Assembly (NCBI GenBank): GCA_012513725.1
Contig: JAAZBQ010000375.1
Coordinates: 1 to 18,478, forward strand
DNA: 18,478 bases
Source: Chloroflexota bacterium
GTDB lineage: Bacteria; Chloroflexota; Anaerolineae; UBA1429
Direction: 5' to 3'
Positions within the stretch are counted from its first letter, which is position 1; each line of letters starts with the position of its first letter. The position numbers and the translations under genes are program-made. This document shows positions 13,469 to 18,478 of this stretch, one piece after another. The notes beneath the pieces were generated by a model that worked only from the letters and a program-made list of their open reading frames with translations, was not told where the DNA came from and made no database searches.

Positions 13469-15208
13469 ATGCCCAAGAACAACATGACGTTCCGGATCGG
13501 TGGACAGGCCGGTCAGGGGGTCGAATCGGGAGGCGCCGGCTTTGCCAAGGCCTTTGCGCGCGGCGGGCTGCACGTGTTTGGCCTGCCCGACTATATGTCG
13601 CGCGTGCGCGGGGGCCACAACTTTTTCTCCGTCCGCGTCGCCGAGGAGCCGCTATTGGGCCTCACCGCCGACACCCATCTCCTCTTGGCCCTCGATGCCA
13701 AGACCGTTGAGGTGCATCGCCACGAGATCGTCCGTGGCGGCGGGATCATCTACAACGAGGGAACCGAGGTCGACGAGGCCGCCTTGGCCGAGCGCGGCGT
13801 CCAGGCCATGCCGGTGCCCCTCGTGCGCATCGCCGGTGAGGTGGGCAACGAGATCATGGCCAACACCGGCGCGCTGGCCGCCGCCGCCGGAGTGGTGGGC
13901 TATGACCTCGAGCGCATCAACTCGGTGATCCGCGACGGCTTTTCCTCCAAGGGCGACAAGGTGGTGGACGCGAACCTCGAGGTGGCCCGGCGGACGTACG
14001 CCTATGCCCAGGAGCACTATCCGGGGTTCGAGCATACCGTCAGCCCCATCGAGGGCGCGCCTCAGCGCATGCAGATTACCGGCAACCAGGCGTTCTGCAT
14101 GGGCGCCCTGATGGGCGGCTGCCGGTTCGTCGCCGCCTACCCCATGACGCCCGCGACCTCCATTATCGAGTGGATGTCGGCCCACGCCAACCAGTACGGC
14201 GTGGTGACCAAGCACGTCGAGGACGAGATCGCGGCGATCTGCATGGCGATCGGCGCGAACCACGCCGGGGTGCGCGGGATGGCCGCCACGTCCGGCGGCG
14301 GTTTTGCGCTGATGGTGGAGGCCTTTGGCCTGGCCGGCATGACGGAGACGCCCCTGGTGGTCTACGAGGCCCAGCGCCCGGGACCTGCCACGGGCATGCC
14401 CACCCGCACCGAGCAGGCCGACCTCCTGTTCATGCTTCACGCCTCCCAGGGTGAGTTCCTGCGCCTGATCGTGGCACCGGGCACCGTCGAGGACATGTTT
14501 GACGCCGGTTGGCGGTCGTTCAACCTGGCGGAAAAGTACCAGACGCCGGTGGTGGTGTTGTGCGACGAGTTCCTGGCCAACGCCACACGCACGATCGAGC
14601 GGTCGCAGCTCGGGTTCGAGGGCGTACGCATCGATCGGGGCGCGCTCCTGAGCAACGAGGATCTGGACGCGCTGACCGAGCCGTTCAAGCGCTACGAGTT
14701 CACCGAGACGGGCGTCTCGCCCCGGGCGATCCCCGGGCATCCCAAGGGGATCTTTCAGGCCTGCAGCGACGAGCACGACGAGTACGGTCACTTTGAGGAC
14801 GAGGACGCCGAGAACCGCGTCAAAATGGTGGAAAAGCGCCATCAGAAGTGGTACACGGCGCTGGCCGACATGCGCCCGCCCTCCCACTATGGGCCCGAAG
14901 ATGCCGACCTGACCCTGGTCTGCTGGGGTTCCACCTACGGCGCCTGCTATGAGGCGGTGAACAGGCTGAACGCCGATGGCGGCCCCACGGCCAACATGAT
15001 CCACTTTACTGACCTGTGGCCCATGGCGGAGGAGACCGTCCGGCCGATTCTGGAGCGCGCCAAGCGCCTGGTGGACGTGGAGAGCAACATCACCGGCCAG
15101 TTTGCCAAGCACCTCCGCACGCAGACGGGCGTTCACATCCAGGAGCGCGTGTTGCGCTATGACGGGCGGCCGATCACCAGCCAGTACATCCTGGACCATC
15201 TCCAGTAG
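13469..15208 (+). CDS. korA: 2-oxoacid:ferredoxin oxidoreductase, gamma-alpha fusion subunit (KorA type)
   Basis: The 579-residue product fuses the gamma domain to the alpha domain, the usual form in two-subunit enzymes. Residues 1 to about 190 are gamma, beginning FRIGGQAGQGVESGGAGFAKA and containing DYMSRVRGGHN. Residues about 200-579 are alpha, with GGCRFVAAYPMTPATSIIEW, KHVEDEIAAICMAIGA and MAATSGGGFALMVEAFGLAG. With KorB it should oxidise a 2-oxoacid (2-oxoglutarate most likely, pyruvate or branched-chain oxoacids possible) with CoA, giving acyl-CoA, CO2 and reduced ferredoxin. No ferredoxin-like delta domain is attached, so electrons must leave through a separate ferredoxin, of which two lie alongside. 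ATG 13469 has AAGGAG eight bases upstream; an in-frame GTG 51 bases earlier lacks this. The korB start follows 12 bases after the stop. Confidence 0.93.
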   Translation: MPKNNMTFRIGGQAGQGVESGGAGFAKAFARGGLHVFGLPDYMSRVRGGHNFFSVRVAEEPLLGLTADTHLLLALDAKTVEVHRHEIVRGGGIIYNEGTEVDEAALAERGVQAMPVPLVRIAGEVGNEIMANTGALAAAAGVVGYDLERINSVIRDGFSSKGDKVVDANLEVARRTYAYAQEHYPGFEHTVSPIEGAPQRMQITGNQAFCMGALMGGCRFVAAYPMTPATSIIEWMSAHANQYGVVTKHVEDEIAAICMAIGANHAGVRGMAATSGGGFALMVEAFGLAGMTETPLVVYEAQRPGPATGMPTRTEQADLLFMLHASQGEFLRLIVAPGTVEDMFDAGWRSFNLAEKYQTPVVVLCDEFLANATRTIERSQLGFEGVRIDRGALLSNEDLDALTEPFKRYEFTETGVSPRAIPGHPKGIFQACSDEHDEYGHFEDEDAENRVKMVEKRHQKWYTALADMRPPSHYGPEDADLTLVCWGSTYGACYEAVNRLNADGGPTANMIHFTDLWPMAEETVRPILERAKRLVDVESNITGQFAKHLRTQTGVHIQERVLRYDGRPITSQYILDHLQ

Positions 15209-15220
15209 GGGGTATTACGC

Positions 15221-16099
15221 ATGGCAACCTATCGCGAGTTCTCGAACGACGTTCCCCCGGCGTGGTGCCCTGGTTGCGGCAACTGGTCGATCCGCAATGC
15301 CACGATGCGGGCGCTGGCGCAGGTCGGCCTGGAGCCACACCAGGCGCTCATCGTGTCGGGCATCGGCCAGGCGAGCAAGCTGCCCGACTATCTCACGGTG
15401 AACAGCCTCACCACCCTGCACGGCCGGCCCATTCCCATCGCCCAGGGCGCGCACCTGGCCAACCACGAGATGAAGGTCATCGTCCACGCCGGCGATGGCG
15501 ACACGTTTGGGCTCGGCGGCAACCACTACATCCACATGATGCGGCGTAACGCCGACGTTGCGTTGATGGTGCACGATAACCTCATCTATGGGCTGACCAA
15601 GGGCCAGTACTCGCCCACCAGCCCCAAGGGCTTTCTCTCCAAGACGTCGCCCAAGCCGACGGGGGCCATCGAACAGCCGGTGAATCCCCTGGCGCTGGCC
15701 CTCACCAGCGAGGCCACCTTTGTGGCCCGGACGTTCGCCGGCGACCTGCCGCACATGATGGAGATGATGGTGGCGGCCATCGAGCATCCGGGCGCGGCGG
15801 TGCTGGATATTCTCCAGCCGTGCGTGGTGTTCAACCCGCAGTACTCGTTCGACTTTTACCGGCCCAGGGTCTACAAGCTGAGCGAGGAGGAGGGCTACGA
15901 CACCTCGGATCGAGAGGCGGCCTGGCATCGCGCCTGGGAGTGGGGCGACCGGATCCCGATCGGGATCCTTTACCAGGAACGGCGCCCGACGTACGAGGAA
16001 CAGCTGCCGGTGCTCCAGGAGGGTGGGGCAGTGGCCTATCGCCCCTTCCGAGAGTGGACCGAGGCGGATTATGCCGACCTGGAGCGCGAGTTCCTGTAG
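15221..16099 (+). CDS. korB: 2-oxoacid:ferredoxin oxidoreductase, beta (thiamine diphosphate) subunit (KorB type)
   Basis: This 292-residue subunit carries the thiamine diphosphate and [4Fe-4S] sites of the enzyme. WCPGCGNWSI near the N-terminus supplies the first cluster cysteines. IVHAGDGDTFGLGGNHYI is the GDG...N cofactor motif, completed by VHDNLIYGLTKGQYSPTS. A later cysteine in LDILQPCVVFNPQ is the expected additional cluster ligand. With KorA it forms the two-subunit enzyme found in many bacteria, including aerobes. The start at 15221 has GGGGG upstream. A short hairpin lies 9 bases after the stop, and superoxide reductase follows at 16189. Substrate choice cannot be read from sequence alone. 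Confidence 0.93.
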   Translation: MATYREFSNDVPPAWCPGCGNWSIRNATMRALAQVGLEPHQALIVSGIGQASKLPDYLTVNSLTTLHGRPIPIAQGAHLANHEMKVIVHAGDGDTFGLGGNHYIHMMRRNADVALMVHDNLIYGLTKGQYSPTSPKGFLSKTSPKPTGAIEQPVNPLALALTSEATFVARTFAGDLPHMMEMMVAAIEHPGAAVLDILQPCVVFNPQYSFDFYRPRVYKLSEEEGYDTSDREAAWHRAWEWGDRIPIGILYQERRPTYEEQLPVLQEGGAVAYRPFREWTEADYADLEREFL

Positions 16100-16108
16100 G
16101 GTGTTTGC

Positions 16109-16130
16109 GCCCGGCCACAGGAGGCCGGGC
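16109..16130 (+). terminator. Hairpin between korB and superoxide reductase genes
   Basis: GCCCGGCC and GGCCGGGC pair perfectly across a six-base loop. No T-run follows, so it may attenuate or stabilise the transcript rather than end it. Confidence 0.4.
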
Positions 16131-16188
16131 CGTCGATACGGCGAGGCGCACGCTTCGCAGCACAAGAGCGCTAGCGAAAGGAGCAACC

Positions 16189-16602
16189 ATGGGTCTCGGT
16201 GAACTGATGCGGACGGACAACTGGAAGAACGAAAAGCACGTGCCGGTGATCGACAGCCCGGATCAGGTGCCTGTTGATGAGATGTTCGAGGTGCAGGTGT
16301 CGATCGGCAAGGAGATCGCCCACCCCAACACCACCGAGCATCACATCCGCTGGATTGGCCTGTTCTTCAAGCCGGATGGCGACCCGAACACCTACGATGT
16401 TGGCCAGTTCTCGTTCAACGCGCATGGCGAGTCGGTCAAGGGCCCCAACGAGGGGCCGGTGTACACCCATCACGGCGTCAAGACGATGCTCAAGATCGCC
16501 GGCCCGGGGACGCTGCACGCTTCGGCGTACTGCAACATCCACGGCCTGTGGCAGAGCAGCAAGCGAGTGACCACCAGCGAGCAGTCGGCGGCGGTCAGTT
16601 AG
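16189..16602 (+). CDS. Superoxide reductase, neelaredoxin (one-iron, class II) type
   Basis: This 137-residue protein is a superoxide reductase with the single catalytic iron centre only. The motif NEKHVP gives the first histidine H17 and the functional E15-K16 pair. IAHPN gives H45, TEHHI gives H51, and YCNIHGLW gives C115 and H118, completing the four-histidine, one-cysteine square pyramid. The N-terminal desulforedoxin domain of desulfoferrodoxins is absent, hence neelaredoxin type. It reduces superoxide to hydrogen peroxide without making oxygen and needs an electron donor, usually rubredoxin; none is visible here. Ferredoxins flank it instead. AAAGGAG precedes the ATG, and the next ferredoxin begins 58 bases after the stop. 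The serine-rich C-terminus is a short tail. Confidence 0.92.
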   Translation: MGLGELMRTDNWKNEKHVPVIDSPDQVPVDEMFEVQVSIGKEIAHPNTTEHHIRWIGLFFKPDGDPNTYDVGQFSFNAHGESVKGPNEGPVYTHHGVKTMLKIAGPGTLHASAYCNIHGLWQSSKRVTTSEQSAAVS

Positions 16603-16660
16603 TGTCGTGGCCAGGCGGCGCGAGGCTCTCGCGTCGGGCATGCAGAGGAGTGTTCAGAGA

Positions 16661-16894
16661 ATGCCTTTTCGAGTAACGATCGATCGAGACGGCTGCATCA
16701 GTTGTGCGGCTTGCTGGACCGACTGCCCCGAGTTCTTTGAGGAGAACGAGGAGGACGGCCTCAGCCAGGTGGTCGAGGCGTACCGGACCGATGAGAGCCT
16801 TGCAGTGGGCGAGGCCCCCGACGAAATGGAGGACTGCGTCACCGAGGCGGCGGACGACTGCCCGGTGGACGTCATCGACGTGGTGGCCGAGTAG
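16661..16894 (+). CDS. Monocluster [4Fe-4S] ferredoxin
   Basis: This 77-residue acidic ferredoxin has C12, C15 and C18 (CISCAAC) and C67 (DDCPVDVI), the four ligands of one [4Fe-4S] cluster. Two further cysteines, C22 (TDCPEFFE) and C59 (EDCVTEA), occupy the places of the disulfide pair seen in some thermophile monocluster ferredoxins, such as that of Thermotoga maritima. The middle is a negatively charged insert (EENEEDGLSQ). ATG 16661 has GAGGAG ten bases upstream; an in-frame ATG at 16640 would add seven residues. It is probably co-transcribed with superoxide reductase and may be its electron donor, while the upstream KorAB could be its reductant. Both links are inferred from position. Confidence 0.9.
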   Translation: MPFRVTIDRDGCISCAACWTDCPEFFEENEEDGLSQVVEAYRTDESLAVGEAPDEMEDCVTEAADDCPVDVIDVVAE

Positions 16895-16947
16895 CGACAG
16901 GTCGGCCACACCTCGCCCGCGGTTCCGGCCGCAGGGCGGCGCGCCGG

Positions 16948-16974
16948 CGGGCAGCAGATGCACTCTGCTGCCCG
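16948..16974 (+). terminator. Hairpin terminator after the ferredoxin gene
   Basis: CGGGCAGCAG (16948-16957) and CTGCTGCCCG (16965-16974) pair perfectly across a seven-base loop, followed by TTGTGG. It lies 53 bases after the ferredoxin stop and probably ends the KOR/SOR/ferredoxin transcript. Confidence 0.6.
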
Positions 16975-17038
16975 TTGTGGCGCTGTGGTAGTAATCTGGT
17001 TCTTCTAAGCGCTTTTCCCCGTACTCTTTCGCCCGTCC

Positions 17039-17124
17039 CCAACCCGATTCCAACGCAGCCCTAACCCGTGCGGCTCGCGCACCAACGCAGTCCATCGGTG
17101 CAGGCGCCGTCGTCGTGCTACACT
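17039..17124 (+). promoter_or_regulatory. Three-block upstream element B (shared with 11497-11582)
   Basis: CCAACCCGATTCCAACGCA at 17039-17057 matches element A at 17 of 19 positions, with the two differences both A to G. CAAC followed by CCATCGG at 17083-17098 and CGTGCTACACT at 17114-17124 fall at exactly the same offset (5542 bases) as their counterparts. The last block may act as an extended -10 and sits 88 bases ahead of the flavoprotein ATG. Confidence 0.55.
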
Positions 17125-17211
17125 GGAGACAAGAAGTGGCGCCTCTGGCGCCCTTGTCCGCTGGATGCTTGTTGCCTCGCCGCCGGATGGGCGAGGGCAC
17201 GGGAGGTTCGC

Positions 17212-18478
17212 ATGCAAGACGCGGACGTCATCGTCATCGGGAGTGGACAGGGCGGCGTGCCCCTGGCCGAGCACTATGCCCGGCAGGGGCGGAACGTCGT
17301 GCTGTTCGAACGCGCCGCCTGGGGCGGCAGCTGCGTGAACTGGGCCTGCACCCCCACCAAGGCGCTGCTCGTCGCGGCGCACGCGGCGGCTGCGCCGCGG
17401 CGCTCCGGGGGCCTGGGCGTATCGCTACAGGCCACCGTGGACTTTACCGCCGTGATGGGGCGCGTCCGGAGCCTCGTGCGCAACGGGAGCGACGGGGTCC
17501 GCAGGCGCTTGGAACGCGCCGGCGTGCACCTGGTGCACGCAGAGGCGCGCTTCACCGGCGAGCGCACGGTGTCGGGCGGCAACGTGACCGTCTCGGCGCC
17601 CCTCGTGGTGCTGGATGTCGGCAAGGGCCCGGCGGTGCCCGACATCGAGGGCCTCGATCCGGCCCGCTGCCGCACCTACGTGAACATCTGGGACATTACC
17701 GAGCAGCCCCGCCGCATGATCGTGATCGGTGCGGGGAGCACGGGGATGGAGATAGGCCAGGCCTTTCAGCGGCTGGGCACCGACGTGCACATCGTCGAGA
17801 AGCTCGATCGACCCCTGGCGGGCGACGATCTGGATGTCAGCCGCCTGGTCGGCGAGGGCCTCTACCGCGACGGCGTGCGTTTCAGCTTCTCTGCCAGCGC
17901 GGTAGAGGTGCGCCATGCCGACGACTCGGTCACCGTGCGCCTGGATAATGGGGAGGAGGTAGAGGGCGACGTGTTGCTCCTGGCCGCCGGGCGTCGGGCG
18001 AACGTCGGATCGCTCGACCTCTCCAAGAGCGGCACCGAGGTGGACGAGGAGGGCGACATCCGGGTGGACAGCCAGATGCGCACCACCTGCGAGGGCGTGT
18101 ACGCCATCGGCGACGCCACCGGCCAGCCCGCCTACACCCATGTTGCCTGGGAGGACCATCGCCGCCTCTTGGCCATCCTCGACGGGCAGCCCCGCGAGCA
18201 GCAGGATCGCCCCCTCGTCTATGGGTACTTTACCGATCCGCAGGTCGGGCGGCTGGGGCTGACGCTCGAGCAGGCCCAGGAGCGGGGCCTACGCGTGCGC
18301 GAGGCGCGGCTGGACCTCGCCCAGGTTGGGCGCGCCCGGCTGGAAGGGCGCACCCGGGGAGTCTACAAGATCCTGGTCGAGGAGGACACCGACCGCATCG
18401 TGGGCGCTACGCTCGTCGGCCCGGCGGCCGCCGAGTTGGTGCACATTATCCTCGCCCACGTGATGGCGGGGGCCACCT
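17212..18478 (+). CDS. FAD-dependent pyridine nucleotide-disulfide oxidoreductase, mercuric reductase/lipoamide dehydrogenase-like (3' end cut)
   Basis: The frame is open from ATG 17212 (GGGAGG five bases upstream) to the window edge, giving 422 residues without a stop. The N-terminus binds FAD (VIVIGSGQGGVPLAE). The redox pair is C41 and C46 in GGSCVNWACTPTK. The NAD(P)H site is VIGAGSTGME at about residue 173. The second FAD motif is YAIGDATG near residue 300. The dimerisation domain follows (YFTDPQVGRLGLT, GVYKILVEEDTDRIVGATLVGP) and the sequence stops near the expected C-terminal His-Glu pair, which falls outside the window. CTPTK in place of CIPSK is typical of the mercuric reductase-like branch without a heavy-metal domain, so the disulfide substrate is not certain. 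It has its own promoter region, shared in form with the receiver gene. Confidence 0.9.
   Translation, partial: MQDADVIVIGSGQGGVPLAEHYARQGRNVVLFERAAWGGSCVNWACTPTKALLVAAHAAAAPRRSGGLGVSLQATVDFTAVMGRVRSLVRNGSDGVRRRLERAGVHLVHAEARFTGERTVSGGNVTVSAPLVVLDVGKGPAVPDIEGLDPARCRTYVNIWDITEQPRRMIVIGAGSTGMEIGQAFQRLGTDVHIVEKLDRPLAGDDLDVSRLVGEGLYRDGVRFSFSASAVEVRHADDSVTVRLDNGEEVEGDVLLLAAGRRANVGSLDLSKSGTEVDEEGDIRVDSQMRTTCEGVYAIGDATGQPAYTHVAWEDHRRLLAILDGQPREQQDRPLVYGYFTDPQVGRLGLTLEQAQERGLRVREARLDLAQVGRARLEGRTRGVYKILVEEDTDRIVGATLVGPAAAELVHIILAHVMAGAT

Larger units (their letters stand above)
16895..17211 (+). other. Gene-free regulatory stretch before the flavoprotein gene
   Basis: These 317 bases hold a perfect 10-bp hairpin, then a C-rich segment with the three-block element described separately. 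I see no gene in it. The order (terminator, then promoter) indicates that the flavoprotein gene is a separate transcription unit. Confidence 0.5.

Noticed and set aside
13652..15199. Long minus-strand open frame of 515 codons opposite korA
   Set aside because: It is antisense to a clear KorA gene, has no recognisable domain and is rich in His/Gly/Val/Ala as expected for a shadow frame in high-GC DNA.
1..18478. CRISPR arrays, tRNA or rRNA genes, insertion sequences, prophage structural genes
   Set aside because: No regularly spaced repeats, cloverleaf-like segments, terminal inverted repeats with transposase, or capsid/tail proteins were found by eye on either strand.

Overview
The window is high-GC bacterial chromosome with short intergenic gaps, GTG as well as ATG starts, and sigma70-type promoters. 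No rRNA, tRNA, CRISPR array, transposase or integrase is visible. The gene set (URO-D family methyltransferase, stand-alone KaiB, multi-PAS soluble kinase, KorAB-type 2-oxoacid:ferredoxin oxidoreductase, neelaredoxin-type superoxide reductase, [3Fe-4S] and [4Fe-4S] ferredoxins) would suit a Chloroflexota-like bacterium with a mixed aerobic/anaerobic redox life. That placement is inference, as no phylogenetic marker is present.

Layout. (1) 1-842, minus strand: a cytoplasmic LamG-type jellyroll protein followed by the start of a membrane protein that runs off the left edge, with a divergent promoter near 915-944. (2) 971-2736, plus: promoter, URO-D superfamily methyltransferase, GNAT acetyltransferase, strong hairpin. 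(3) 2797-4510: a two-gene unit with a near-consensus promoter. It encodes a small unknown protein and a protein resembling phage recombination directionality factors (gp3-like), which carries a long acidic linker and an SSB-like C-terminal tip. (4) 4607-12106: a signalling island with a stand-alone KaiB, a CheB-only methylesterase, a soluble histidine kinase of about 1414 residues with six PAS and two GAF domains, an OmpR/PhoB-type regulator, and a single-domain receiver with an odd cysteine cluster. (5) 12167-18478: a redox island with OsmC, a probable PPOX-like split-barrel protein, a [3Fe-4S] ferredoxin, KorA (gamma+alpha fusion), KorB, superoxide reductase, a [4Fe-4S] ferredoxin and, cut by the right edge, an FAD-dependent disulfide oxidoreductase of the mercuric reductase/lipoamide dehydrogenase type.

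In region 5 the KorAB enzyme could reduce one or both ferredoxins, which could in turn feed superoxide reductase; OsmC would deal with peroxides. In region 4 the kinase and the two regulators form a likely two-component circuit, with KaiB and CheB as unconventional partners.

The points most worth a second look are: the chromosomal RDF-like protein with its SSB-like tail and small partner; an ungapped three-block promoter architecture shared exactly, at the same spacing, by the receiver gene and the flavoprotein gene; a KaiB with alanine at the position where cyanobacterial fold-switching depends on glycine; and the ferredoxin-KOR-SOR-ferredoxin cluster.
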